From Candidatus Poribacteria bacterium (GTDB taxonomy: Bacteria > Poribacteria > WGA-4E > WGA-3G), in assembly GCA_026710795.1 (NCBI GenBank), contig JAPOQK010000011.1, positions 1 through 44,786 of the forward strand: a stretch of 44,786 nt of DNA, in the 5' to 3' direction. Shown in pieces: positions 17,533-25,890 of this stretch (position 1 is its first letter; each line of letters begins with the position of its first letter). A program made the translations under genes and the position numbers. The notes under the pieces were generated by a model. The model was given only the letters and a program-made list of their open reading frames with translations, did no database searches and was not told where the DNA came from.

Positions 17533-17825
17533 ATGGCAGACAAAAATCAGGAACTTGCTGAAAAGTATTTCAATAGCGGTGTAGAAAATAGCAAAAAAGC
17601 GAAATAGAACTTGCCGTTGAAGACTATACCCAAGCTATAGAACTTAAACCCGACTATGCGGAAACATATTACAAACGAGGTGGATCGTGGTTACGCCTCA
17701 AAGAGTGGGAAAAAGCAAGATCTGATCTTGAGATTGGGAGAAAATTAAATATGAATGTAATCGTTGCCTCAGATGAGATACCGGAAAAATACGAACAAGC
17801 ATGGAAAGTATTAGGCAACATATAA
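17533..17825 (+). pseudogene. Small TPR protein, frameshifted
   Basis: The ATG at 17533 has GGAG 6 bases upstream. The reading frame stops after about 24 codons (TAG near 17605). A -1 shift at the AAAAAA run (about 17594-17599) restores a frame that continues to TAA at 17823-17825 and contains a tetratricopeptide repeat (VEDYTQAIELKPDYAETYY and KRGGSWLRLKEWEKAR). The restored product would be about 97 residues. The shift could be a true mutation, a homopolymer sequencing error, or slippage; the simplest reading is loss of one A. Confidence 0.65.
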
Positions 17826-17827
17826 TA

Positions 17828-18106
17828 TATTTGACGATTGAAGACATTCTGGTAGTTGCGGAGGACCACATCGGATAATTCCAAATAATAAAGGAAAGTC
17901 AGTTACACTATTTGTTGATGGAAATAAACGCATCGGTATGCATTTGTGCTATCCTGTTTTTAGCATTAAACGAATGTTCTTTTCAATCCGACCTTGACAA
18001 TTCAATTATTGAACTCGGTCTTAAAATCGCAGATGGTTCCATAACCGATATTGACACAATCGCTAATCACATACAGCAGTGGGTCTTGCCACAATTGCGA
18101 CACTAA
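17828..18106 (+). pseudogene. Relic of a Doc/Fic (death-on-curing) toxin gene
   Basis: Three pieces of a Doc-like protein lie in order but in different frames. LTIEDILVVAEDHIG (from 17831) is the N-terminal segment of the family and then hits a stop. LFVDGNKRIGMHL (about 17908-17946), in the next frame, is the core of the Fic active-site motif, with its preceding HxF changed. The C-terminal part (FLALNECSF... then LGLKIADGSITDIDTI and WVLPQL) reads to TAA at 18104-18106. About 45 middle residues are missing. An intact antitoxin partner was not found. The gene is clearly inactive. Confidence 0.6.
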
Positions 18107-18115
18107 CATCAATCT

Positions 18116-18442
18116 ATGAATCACCCTCCAAAATACATCAAAATGTGCCAACACCCCGAAATCCAAGCACTTAAACCCCACACAGAACCGACCAAAGACT
18201 TCTGGCTACCAACCGCTGAACAACTACAGGAACTTTTGAACCAGAAACTCCCTTACCCAGAGCGTACCAGTTTCCATCACACTGCAAACGGATGGGAATA
18301 CGAAACATACTTCCGTGAATGGGCAGCTGACTACGGCACTTATATTGATACACATCGTCAGTTTGTTGGTTCTGTTGAAGAGGTAGTACTATTGCAGGTA
18401 TTAATGGCACTGTTGGGTATTGACGGACGATGGATGGTGTAG
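18116..18442 (+). CDS. Small conserved-type protein, phage-like, function unknown
   Basis: 108 residues. It begins KYIKMCQHPEIQALKP and continues DFWLPTAEQLQELL, an arrangement of a short helix, then a W-x-P segment and a helix that I associate with small proteins of phages and genomic islands. The C-terminal stretch (VEEVVLLQVLMALLG) is hydrophobic. It follows the Doc relic by 9 bases and precedes the ASRT-domain gene by 27. The ribosome site is poor. No enzymatic motif is visible. Confidence 0.55.
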   Translation: MNHPPKYIKMCQHPEIQALKPHTEPTKDFWLPTAEQLQELLNQKLPYPERTSFHHTANGWEYETYFREWAADYGTYIDTHRQFVGSVEEVVLLQVLMALLGIDGRWMV

Positions 18443-18469
18443 AAAATCAAAACTCTTAAGGAGAAATCT

Positions 18470-19180
18470 ATGACATTTGATATATTATTAGCAACGATCC
18501 GAGAATACAAACAGGCTGGTATCACTAATCTTGATACTTTAACAACCCTTCTCAACGACACATTCGGAGACTGGCTAAAAACACAAGACATAAGTCATCT
18601 TGTTATGGTTGATGAAAACAAATTATGCCTAAATGTTACAGGTCAACTAAAAGAACACAATCCTTCAAAAGGTATTCATTTATTCTCCCGATTTTTCATA
18701 ATTTCACTTGACGAAGCCACAGCAAATCCTGAAGCAATCACAGATGCCTTAAAATCCTATAGTTCAGACGGTGATGGTGCGTATGTCTGGATTATTCCAG
18801 ACGGATACATGGCGGGTTTAACAGCATCAGAACAGGAATGGGAACAGCACGGCGGCGGGTATTTTTCACATGAATCTATCTGTATTTCTAATACCGCAGA
18901 TATTGATACCAGTTGTCTTTTAGAAGTGCTTTATGAGGACACCGATATGGAAAACGTCTCCTGCGAATTTGATGTGCCTGCACATCGGTCAGTGCATTAT
19001 CGTTTAGATAAACTGAAGGACACAAACGGTAATCCATTGATTGCTAAAGATGCCCCCGTCAGTTACAAAATCACAAGCAGAGATGTTCGGATTGTTGTGC
19101 AAGGTTCGCGTATCCTAACAAGTGGAGAAAACAGTATATTTGCAAGTTTCGGTACAGTGATGGCATGGTGTCCACAATAA
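18470..19180 (+). CDS. ASRT-domain protein (Anabaena sensory rhodopsin transducer family) with N-terminal extension
   Basis: 236 residues. Residues about 105-234 match the ASRT fold along their length: YVWIIPDGYMAG, a loop, then FSHESICISNTADIDTS, LEVLYEDTDM, FDVPAHRSVHYRLDKL, and RIVVQGSRI...GENSIFASFGT. The family forms tetrameric small beta-sandwiches thought to bind small ligands, and in Anabaena one partners a sensory rhodopsin. The first 104 residues are an extra part: two helices (TFDILLATIREYKQAG, LDTLTTLLNDTFGDWL) and a strand-rich segment, family not recognised. An AAGGAG ribosome site supports the ATG. No rhodopsin gene is in the window. Confidence 0.7.
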   Translation: MTFDILLATIREYKQAGITNLDTLTTLLNDTFGDWLKTQDISHLVMVDENKLCLNVTGQLKEHNPSKGIHLFSRFFIISLDEATANPEAITDALKSYSSDGDGAYVWIIPDGYMAGLTASEQEWEQHGGGYFSHESICISNTADIDTSCLLEVLYEDTDMENVSCEFDVPAHRSVHYRLDKLKDTNGNPLIAKDAPVSYKITSRDVRIVVQGSRILTSGENSIFASFGTVMAWCPQ

Positions 19181-19181
19181 C

Positions 19182-20150
19182 CTAAGCACTCTTCTGATAA
19201 GGTTCCAAATCAATTCCTGGATATGCTTGTGCCAAACGGTCTAAGGCTTCTGGTGTGTAGTAGGGATCACCCGGAGAGGGCCATCCTAATACACCTCTCA
19301 CAGTGGGTGTGGTATCTGTAATAAATTTCATATAATGTGGACTTGACCGCGGGATAGGTCGGGTGGTTTTACACCAATCGTCGTTATCTGCTCGATGAAA
19401 ATGATACCCCATCCATACTCGTTGTTTGCTTCGATTCGCAAACGGTTGCGCAGCATGAACGATATAGCTTGACCGATAAACAACACTTCCCGCCTTTGCT
19501 ATAAGCGGAACAGGTTCTCCCAATTCCTTAAACTCGCGCAGGTCTGGAATACCGAGTCCTCCCGCACTACCGGGATGCTTCTCCCATATCATTTCCAATT
19601 GGTCCTGTGAACCGGGACAGATAAGCATCGGAGCACCATCCAAATCAATATCATGCAGAATAATGCTGCATAAAATATAGCCGTAACGTTGCCAATCAGG
19701 ATGGGGCGGCATAGCCGAATTCGTGCCGTTATCAATATGATATCCTTGCCAAGGATGCTCACTATAACGTTTATCTGTTAATCCTTCTCTCAGGAAAATT
19801 TGCCCATAACTTATTCGGATTTCTTCTGTCCCTAATATTTGCTTCGCAATTCCCGTATAACTTTCATTCTCAATAAGCGTATCCACAGCCTCTAAACCCG
19901 TTGGAAAGTGCGAAATCTTACCAAATGGACCCGCAAGTTGATTCAGAGGATTATTATTTTTATAGGCTTTTTCAAGTTCATCCGGTTTATTATCCCATTT
20001 TGCGCGATATTGACTGTAACTTAACCCATCGTAAGCATTTTTCTCAACTGCTTCCAATGCAGCAAAAACGACATCTTGAGAAAAAACATTCGGCACAACG
20101 ACAATTCCATCACGTCTCCATGTTTCAAGTTGTTCATCTGTCAGTCTCAT
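19182..20150 (-). CDS. Phytanoyl-CoA dioxygenase (PhyH) family protein
   Basis: 322 residues. Iron ligands H138-x-D140 (GYHIDNG) and H232 (YIVHAAQPF), with R244 for 2-oxoglutarate. DGAPMLICPGSQDQ is the typical double-stranded-helix segment. An AGAGG ribosome site lies 6 bases before the ATG. It starts 11 bases after the NDP-sugar dehydratase stop on the same strand, so the two are probably one transcript. The substrate may be linked to a deoxy-sugar product (inference). Confidence 0.87.
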   Translation of the reverse strand: MRLTDEQLETWRRDGIVVVPNVFSQDVVFAALEAVEKNAYDGLSYSQYRAKWDNKPDELEKAYKNNNPLNQLAGPFGKISHFPTGLEAVDTLIENESYTGIAKQILGTEEIRISYGQIFLREGLTDKRYSEHPWQGYHIDNGTNSAMPPHPDWQRYGYILCSIILHDIDLDGAPMLICPGSQDQLEMIWEKHPGSAGGLGIPDLREFKELGEPVPLIAKAGSVVYRSSYIVHAAQPFANRSKQRVWMGYHFHRADNDDWCKTTRPIPRSSPHYMKFITDTTPTVRGVLGWPSPGDPYYTPEALDRLAQAYPGIDLEPYQKSA

Positions 20151-20161
20151 CTGTTACCTCT

Positions 20162-21193
20162 TTACCGAGAAAACTTCTCCCATTTGTCCTCTTCAACGCT
20201 TGAAGTTTCTGCGTCCTGTTGTATTTTCTCCCACCAATCCTGATTTTCTACATACCACTGAATCGTTTGCCGCATACCCTCTTCAAAAGGTATTATCGGT
20301 TTCCAACCAAGTTCACGGTGAATCTTTCCCGAATCCAAAAGATACCTACAATCGTGTCCAGGTCTATCAGGAACATACGTTTTCAGCCTTTTTGGTTTCC
20401 CAAGACCATCCAAAATAAAGTCGCTAATCTCTTCAATACTTTTCTCTATACCACTCCCGACATTATACGTTTCCCCAATCTTCCCGTTGTGAATAACAGA
20501 AGCAATCGCACGACAGTGATCATCAACATGCAACCACTCCCTGCGGTTGTGGCTACTGCGGTAGAGTGTCAAAGGTAAATCTCGAATGGCATTCGTTGAA
20601 AAAAGCGGAATCAGTTTTTCCGGATGTTGATAGGGACCATAATTATTGGAACAGTTGGAAATCGTAATCGGTAAGCCAAAACTATGAAAATATGCGTTGA
20701 CAAGATGGTCAGCAGATGCTTTTGACGCATTATATGGGGTTTGCGGTCGGTACGGCGCAGTTTCAGCAAATGCATCAGCCGAATCTAAAGGCAATTCTCC
20801 ATATACCTCACACGTAGAAATATGGTGAAAACGAGGCACTTCGTATTGACGGACAACATCTAATAAAACCTGTGTCCCCATCACGTTTGTAGCGAAAAAT
20901 TCTCTCGGATTCAATATAGCACGACTATTGTGTGATTCCGCCGCAAAATTGACAATTACGTCCGGTTGATGTGTCTCAACAAGTTCCGAAACAAAAGTAC
21001 CATCAAGGATATCGCCATGGGCAAATGCATACCGATCCGAATAAACCAAAACAATATCTGATAAGTTAGTGAGATTCCCGGCATACGTCAGCCGGTCAAG
21101 GTTAACTATAACATCATCAGGATACTCCTTGAGCCAGTATCTGATAAAGTTTGTGCCGATAAATCCAGCACCTCCAGTGACCAATAACTTCAT
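20162..21193 (-). CDS. dTDP-glucose 4,6-dehydratase-like extended SDR
   Basis: 343 residues from the ATG at 21193, chosen because AAGGA lies 6 bases upstream and the Rossmann motif VTGGAGFIG (5-13) follows at once; a longer frame to 21250 lacks such support. YNASKAS gives the Tyr/Lys pair. The sequence follows RmlB along its length (NFAAESH, PYRPQTPYNASKASADHLV, NNYGPYQHPEKLIPLF, YNVGSG). However, the usual STDEVYG is STCEVYG and ESHVDRS is ESHNSRA, so the catalytic aspartate is replaced. It may act on another NDP-sugar or by an altered mechanism. It leads a two-gene unit with the PhyH gene. Confidence 0.8.
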   Translation of the reverse strand: MKLLVTGGAGFIGTNFIRYWLKEYPDDVIVNLDRLTYAGNLTNLSDIVLVYSDRYAFAHGDILDGTFVSELVETHQPDVIVNFAAESHNSRAILNPREFFATNVMGTQVLLDVVRQYEVPRFHHISTCEVYGELPLDSADAFAETAPYRPQTPYNASKASADHLVNAYFHSFGLPITISNCSNNYGPYQHPEKLIPLFSTNAIRDLPLTLYRSSHNRREWLHVDDHCRAIASVIHNGKIGETYNVGSGIEKSIEEISDFILDGLGKPKRLKTYVPDRPGHDCRYLLDSGKIHRELGWKPIIPFEEGMRQTIQWYVENQDWWEKIQQDAETSSVEEDKWEKFSR

Positions 21194-21399
21194 GAATGTC
21201 CTTAAGTATATAGCAGATATAATCATTGAATACGTGTGATATACTTTCACACGCGCTTGAATAACAATATCCTATCAGAAACCGGAACCATCTGTCAATG
21301 TAATTGTAGATGTGGACAACAGACATAATCTTGATAATAGCTTTTAAAATTCTTACACTGCTTATGATGAAAATGTACAAGTATCGTCATAACCTCGCT
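21194..21399. other. Intergenic DNA without recognisable features
   Basis: AT-rich sequence between the dehydratase start and the transposase relic. No coding signal, RNA gene or repeat family was recognised apart from the AAGGA ribosome site at the dehydratase start. Confidence 0.5.
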
Positions 21400-21545
21400 C
21401 GGATGAAGGCACCTGGGTCTACCGCAGGTATTGCCTGTTCCGAGTATTTCCAGCAGCCGGTGTTATGCTTGATATTGCTGATGTATTCGCCTGAACTCAA
21501 CCCTTTGCACAAAGTTATTTGGAAGAAAACCACATTCCAAGTTAT
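21400..21545 (+). pseudogene. Possible IS630-type transposase relic
   Basis: In one plus-strand frame YSPELNPLHKVIWKK (about 21484-21528) follows a hydrophobic strand (LCLILLM). This resembles the YSPELNPIERVW block around the second catalytic aspartate/glutamate region of IS630/Tc1-type DDE transposases. The remainder of the transposase is not found, and no inverted ends were identified. The match is short, so confidence is low. Confidence 0.35.
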
Positions 21546-21553
21546 GGAAAAGG

Positions 21554-23533
21554 TTACTTCAGTATCAACATCTTCCGAGTAGCAGTGAAATCTCCTGCAC
21601 GGAGGGTATAGAAATACACGCCACTTACTATATTTTCACCGATAGCATTTTTTCCATCCCAATACGCAGCACGGCTCCGCGTCTGATAGAGACCTACCGG
21701 TTGATGTCCAAGATCCAATTGGCGCACAACACTACCACGTGTATCGTAAATGGTAATTTGCACATGGCTGGGGTTTGCTAACTTGTAAGGTATCCATGTC
21801 TCTGGATTAAACGGATTAGGATAATTGGGTAGAAGTAGTGTCTGTTTCGGGGTTAACGCGGCGAGAAGTTGCTCTAAAAAGAGGATTCCTTTTCGCGATG
21901 TTGCATCCGTAAGTGTGAGTTGGCGCGCTTGAGATAGCCAGTGTTGCACGTCCGCTGCGGTGAGCATTTCTCGTAATTTGGGATGCAGCGAGGGCGCACT
22001 ATTACCAGAACCAAAACCCGCAGCAACTAAGACGAGATCCTGTATGTTTACAACACCATCGCCGTTGACATCCGCATCATTTTTACCGGTTTTTCCAAAA
22101 TTTGACGCGACCAACACTAAATCCTGAATGTTTACAGTTCCATCGCCATTTATATCCTCTTTGGGTCCTGTAGGTTCGGTAATTTCTGCGTGTTCAACAT
22201 CAGGAATAAAACTTTTTCCCTCAATATCGGAAAGAAGTACATCCGTGATTGTTAATGTGGAATCTTTCACTGAAAGGACTTCAAACCTGAGTGTCGCAAG
22301 GGTGCCGTCACCGTCACTTTCCCCGTCAAAAGATGTCGCAATAAGCGTTATGGAGTTTCCGTCTATAGTATCTTTGAAAAATGGATCACCAAGTAAATAG
22401 TCGCCTTTTGTACTGTTAACATAACGCAGTGCTGTCCTGTCAAACGTAATCGTTGCTTGATAGCCTGCGACATCTTCACCGTCTTTAATTTCCAGGATGA
22501 ATTCTAACTCTTGTTCAACATCAGGGGATTCCGCTGAATCAGGTTCAATCCGAACAATTGTATCCACTCGGTCAGTTACACCATTTTCCTCATTTGTATC
22601 CACCGGGTCAGTTACTCCATTTTCCCCATCATATATCGATTCATAAAGATAGGAAATAGGGTCCTCGGTCGGATGATTTCCTGATTGTGATCCATCTGCA
22701 CCTGTAGCGAGAAATGTAGTTCTTCCGTCTCTGACTTCAATGTGAACATGCGGTCCTGTTGTATTTGGACCGGTTTCTCCTTGTCTCCCCAGACGCTGAC
22801 CAATTTCAATCGTTGGATTATTTTCTACAGAAACAAGGATAGTGCTGGCATGTGCATATAAAGTCGTTTTGTCTTTTTCCGAGTCATAAATAGCGATAGT
22901 GTTATAAGCACCACCCGTCTTAATAAGTTCTCCTGCGGATACAGCGTAAAAATATGCGTTTCTCTGAGGATCTATTTCCTGCTTGGTCTGAACATCCCAT
23001 CCTGGGTGTCCACCATCATAGACAAACTTACCGCCTACCTTCCAGCTAAGATTACATCGATATTCATTGTAATCATGATTAGTCTGTGCATCTGCTGTTC
23101 CCTCCTTTAAATCAAAAAGTTTCTCAACAAGTTTATCCTTTTGCTTAGCTCTTTCGGGGGTGATGAGGTATACGCATCCATCATAAGATTCTGCACACCA
23201 TCCACGGACTTCAATGGGTGTTTCCCAACTCACTTCATACCATGTAAGTCCAACTGCGGGGAATTCGGGTCCATTTTGAATTGTGCCTTTAGCACCATTA
23301 GGAACCTTACCTACTATAGCATTATTTGTTCCTGCCTCTACCCGAACATTTAGAAATTTACCACTCTGAACTTGAACTATGACTTCGTCACCCCGGTTCC
23401 AAGCGTTAGCATCATTAGGAAATAGTGCATTACCTAAAATCATGCTTAAACAACAGGCGACCACCAGTAATGCGTGCATGCAATAGTTTACTGTTCGTTC
23501 ACGATTAATCGGTTTATCAAAAATACGGGTCAT
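21554..23533 (-). CDS. Secreted SH3b - M23 peptidase - cohesin - dockerin protein with C-terminal sorting domain
   Basis: 659 residues. Order: signal segment (about 1-44); SH3-like domain (about 46-125, with GKFLNVRVEAGTNNAIVGKV); M23 metallopeptidase-like domain with GHPGWD and HVHIEV, the two zinc motifs of LytM enzymes; cohesin-like Ig domain (about 330-450); dockerin repeats DINGDGTVNIQDLVL and DVNGDGVVNIQDLVL; and a FlgD-like C-terminal sorting domain with NYPNPFNPETWIPYKL and the ending TRKMLILK. The M23 part would cut or bind peptidoglycan. Cohesin and dockerin in one chain is unusual. The GGAG site precedes the ATG at 23533. Confidence 0.85.
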   Translation of the reverse strand: MTRIFDKPINRERTVNYCMHALLVVACCLSMILGNALFPNDANAWNRGDEVIVQVQSGKFLNVRVEAGTNNAIVGKVPNGAKGTIQNGPEFPAVGLTWYEVSWETPIEVRGWCAESYDGCVYLITPERAKQKDKLVEKLFDLKEGTADAQTNHDYNEYRCNLSWKVGGKFVYDGGHPGWDVQTKQEIDPQRNAYFYAVSAGELIKTGGAYNTIAIYDSEKDKTTLYAHASTILVSVENNPTIEIGQRLGRQGETGPNTTGPHVHIEVRDGRTTFLATGADGSQSGNHPTEDPISYLYESIYDGENGVTDPVDTNEENGVTDRVDTIVRIEPDSAESPDVEQELEFILEIKDGEDVAGYQATITFDRTALRYVNSTKGDYLLGDPFFKDTIDGNSITLIATSFDGESDGDGTLATLRFEVLSVKDSTLTITDVLLSDIEGKSFIPDVEHAEITEPTGPKEDINGDGTVNIQDLVLVASNFGKTGKNDADVNGDGVVNIQDLVLVAAGFGSGNSAPSLHPKLREMLTAADVQHWLSQARQLTLTDATSRKGILFLEQLLAALTPKQTLLLPNYPNPFNPETWIPYKLANPSHVQITIYDTRGSVVRQLDLGHQPVGLYQTRSRAAYWDGKNAIGENIVSGVYFYTLRAGDFTATRKMLILK

Positions 23534-23621
23534 AATATCTCCATAAAATTAGTTTGAGTAGGTATTACTTCTTAGAATACGTAATCACTTATGTTTTATT
23601 AAAATGTGTCAAAAGTCTATG

Positions 23622-23690
23622 ACCGACATGTTCAAAATTGCGATATGCGCATATATGCTGCTGTAGCACATATACGCATGGATTGGGTTT
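23622..23690. repeat. Hairpin A, downstream of the 91-residue gene
   Basis: A 15-base imperfect stem (ATGCGCATATATGCT with AGCACATATACGCAT) inside an outer CCGACA/TGTCGG pairing. It lies 20 bases past the 3' end of the gene at 23712 and may act as a weak terminator. The core recurs at 24778-24825 and 25891-25918. Confidence 0.55.
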
Positions 23691-23711
23691 TGTCGGTGGA
23701 ATGAAGTTTAT

Positions 23712-23987
23712 TCATGGCACGACGACAGTAGGCAATGGATTCATTAGTTTATCTTTATACTCAATTGCATCCCATCCAATGTTATAAGAGTTTTCCTTTG
23801 CCTGCATTAGAGATATGAGAGCTGTATTTGCTTTCTCAACAGAATCAAAAATTGCAATTATACGCATTTGGTTTTGATCTTTATAGTCAACACAAATATG
23901 CCATTTGTTGCCATTTAGAGACTCAACATACGGATCTTTATAATCATCAAGATTTATTTTTTCTTTATCTTCATTTCTTATAAACAT
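23712..23987 (-). CDS. Hypothetical protein, 91 residues
   Basis: Small soluble protein with alternating strand and helix: KWHICVDYKDQ, MRIIAIFDSVEKANTALISLM. No signal peptide or membrane segment. The upstream GGAAAT... site is moderate. Family not recognised. It belongs to a run of small minus-strand genes (23712-25755) that resemble the accessory or immunity-type genes found next to toxins, but no toxin is visible nearby. Confidence 0.6.
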   Translation of the reverse strand: MFIRNEDKEKINLDDYKDPYVESLNGNKWHICVDYKDQNQMRIIAIFDSVEKANTALISLMQAKENSYNIGWDAIEYKDKLMNPLPTVVVP

Positions 23988-24175
23988 AATTATTTCCTTT
24001 ATTAGCGCACTGAGTTAATATCACCGCGCATGATTTGTAGGTTTTTGTTGATATATAGTTGTCCATGAGTAACTCACTCAAAGAATTTGATATTATTGGG
24101 AATCTTTTTATCGATTTCTACCTTAGTTCGTTACCCTTTATTAAATCTGCCAGTATTATGTCACTTATCTGATGA

Positions 24176-24688
24176 CTAAATATGGTATGCAAGTATACCC
24201 ATTGCAACATTCCAAGATGAAGTATGTAGCACTTCCACATCATCATATTTTTCTTCGCCACATTCGACACGAACAGCGTAAACAAGAGCATGATGGATCC
24301 CATCCTGTATATAGAAATTTCCACCAGAATCTTGTTCTGGTCCGCCTTCAGTTCTATTCCGAATCCGAAGCTTTGTCATAAGACTTTTATTAAAACGTTC
24401 GGCGAGAATCAAATGGCGTTCAAACCAAGGATGATCTCCCCCTTTTACTCGTATGTGTCTAAGTCCTCTAAACACCTCTACAGCAGATTTTGCTACGTTT
24501 TCACTTTCATTTATGACTTTCTGAACAACATCTTTAAGTTGGTTATAACATATACCAAGAAGAAACTTGTGACTCGGATCGTGAGGATGATCTTCCCATT
24601 CACGAGGATTGACCATGAAGATGAGTTTGTCAAATTCTTCTCGGCTAAGATTCATATTTGTGAATTCATAGTTTCCATCAATAGGCAT
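24176..24688 (-). CDS. Hypothetical protein, 170 residues, possible ParB/Srx-like fold
   Basis: Start taken at the ATG at 24688, which has AGAGG 6 bases upstream; a longer frame to 24778 is less likely. The C-terminal half contains FYIQDGIHHALVYAV, reminiscent of the DGNHR-type motif of ParB-like nuclease domains, with the arginine replaced. The centre has HPWFERHLILAERFNKSL. The similarity is weak. No catalytic assignment is made. It is a member of the small-gene run. Confidence 0.55.
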   Translation of the reverse strand: MPIDGNYEFTNMNLSREEFDKLIFMVNPREWEDHPHDPSHKFLLGICYNQLKDVVQKVINESENVAKSAVEVFRGLRHIRVKGGDHPWFERHLILAERFNKSLMTKLRIRNRTEGGPEQDSGGNFYIQDGIHHALVYAVRVECGEEKYDDVEVLHTSSWNVAMGILAYHI

Positions 24689-24777
24689 ATCTAACCTCTT
24701 TGTTGAATGACATGTAATCAAAATGCACTTCAGATGTGGTACAAACAATTGTCTATAATTTAGATTGTAATTGTTCA

Positions 24778-24825
24778 CATGTGTGATACGCGCACACGGG
24801 CTGTATTACATGTGCGCATGGTTGA
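24778..24825. repeat. Hairpin B, downstream of the 77-residue gene
   Basis: TGATACGCGCACA and TGTGCGCATGG can pair around a GGGCTGTATTACA loop. The layout matches hairpin A (CCATGCG-NANATGT-nnTACAGC on the minus strand) and hairpin C at 25891. It starts 11 bases after the stop at 24836. Confidence 0.5.
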
Positions 24826-24835
24826 CCGCCTGAAA

Positions 24836-25069
24836 TTACGACTTAGATTGCGTAAAATAATCCAGTGCGTATCGCGCCAGTTCAATCGCATGTTCTTCTA
24901 ATTGTAGCAATTGATCTAGTGCATCTCTTTTTGCTTGAAATGTTTCTGCCTTATTAATATTCTTAGATGCTTGAATGATAATAGGATATAACCTGTTGTA
25001 ACTACCTTGTATACATTCTTGTTCAATGTGTTGTTTCAAGTTCCATCCATTTTCATTTGTCTTTATCAT
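24836..25069 (-). CDS. Hypothetical helical protein, 77 residues
   Basis: Predicted all-helical (ECIQGSYNRLYPIIIQASK, QAKRDALDQLLQLEEHAIEL, YALDYFTQSKS). No signal peptide. Function unknown. A decayed partial duplicate lies at 25919-26000 together with its downstream hairpin and upstream region, showing that the segment was copied as a unit. An ATTATCC... upstream region gives no clear ribosome site, so the start is not certain. Confidence 0.55.
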   Translation of the reverse strand: MIKTNENGWNLKQHIEQECIQGSYNRLYPIIIQASKNINKAETFQAKRDALDQLLQLEEHAIELARYALDYFTQSKS

Positions 25070-25128
25070 TTGTTCTATCCTAATATTTGATTTTAATTTA
25101 ACTGATGTATATATTTCACACTTCTACC

Positions 25129-25190
25129 TTATAGACTGAATATTAAGCTCAAAAAGGTGCATAAAATGAAATATATGAGTTTTATCATAT
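25129..25190. repeat. Repeat E, left-arm copy
   Basis: CTTATAGACTGAATATTAAG then CTCAAAAAGGTGCATAAAAT. The same arm recurs at 26110-26150 and, inverted, at 26184-26225 and 27768-27803. This copy lies upstream of the 24836 gene and is part of the duplicated segment. Confidence 0.6.
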
Positions 25191-25215
25191 TTATAATCGT
25201 CCTTTATTGGCATTC

Positions 25216-25755
25216 TTAAGTCCAATTGTTATCAATATAGTATGATGTAAGTTTCCACATAAAAACCCTTTCTAACTTCTCAAGGTTTTCACGTAGCCAC
25301 TCAAATAATTCTTCATGATTGGATGTGTTTCCGAAATCAACCGAACTTCTATATAATCCTACACTTTTGGACGGTGGTCTGTCCCATTCCAAATTACCGC
25401 CAAAAAAAGCATGAATAGATTCCTGGTCTTCCTTTAATTCACCAAATAGTGGGTTCAGGTTTTTGAAACGAAGTTTTGCAGCAATTCTTCCATTATTAAC
25501 ATCCGTCCATCCTATAAGCCGAATAGGATCTTTATCAAATTCCCCGAAGTGAATACCAGCATACGTATATCTATTGTCTTGTCCATTAAAGTTGTAAGCC
25601 TCACTGAACGGTACTAGTACACTTTTATTTTGAATTAAGTGATTATGAAATTCATTCCAAAATTGGTCGTAGAATTGTCTATTAAAAGTTACTTCATTAT
25701 GTGAATTATCTGGGTTATTTCTACTATTGTTTCTTCCAAAAATATTTCTTAACAA
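25216..25755 (-). CDS. DUF4268-like protein
   Basis: 179 residues. The pattern FYDQFWNEFHNHL near residues 28-40, a central strand-rich part (GRIAAKLRFKN), LEWDRPPSKSVGLYRSSVDF, and an ending in HEELFEWLRENLEKLERVF follows the DUF4268 family, often found as a nuclease-associated or restriction-linked module. Catalytic residues cannot be assigned. It is the first gene of the small minus-strand run. It has a CCTCCT-type ribosome site read in reverse (AGGAGGCAATTTTG) 9 bases upstream. Confidence 0.6.
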   Translation of the reverse strand: MLRNIFGRNNSRNNPDNSHNEVTFNRQFYDQFWNEFHNHLIQNKSVLVPFSEAYNFNGQDNRYTYAGIHFGEFDKDPIRLIGWTDVNNGRIAAKLRFKNLNPLFGELKEDQESIHAFFGGNLEWDRPPSKSVGLYRSSVDFGNTSNHEELFEWLRENLEKLERVFMWKLTSYYIDNNWT

Positions 25756-25890
25756 AATTGCCTCCTAATGAATTTACAGGTTAACAATGATAAGTGTGTT
25801 GTCCCGATATATAATAAATTAGTCACTATTCTCCGGCAGTTTCAAGCAAAGAAAGTGCACCATGTTATGTTGTATAGAAACTACTAGTTG

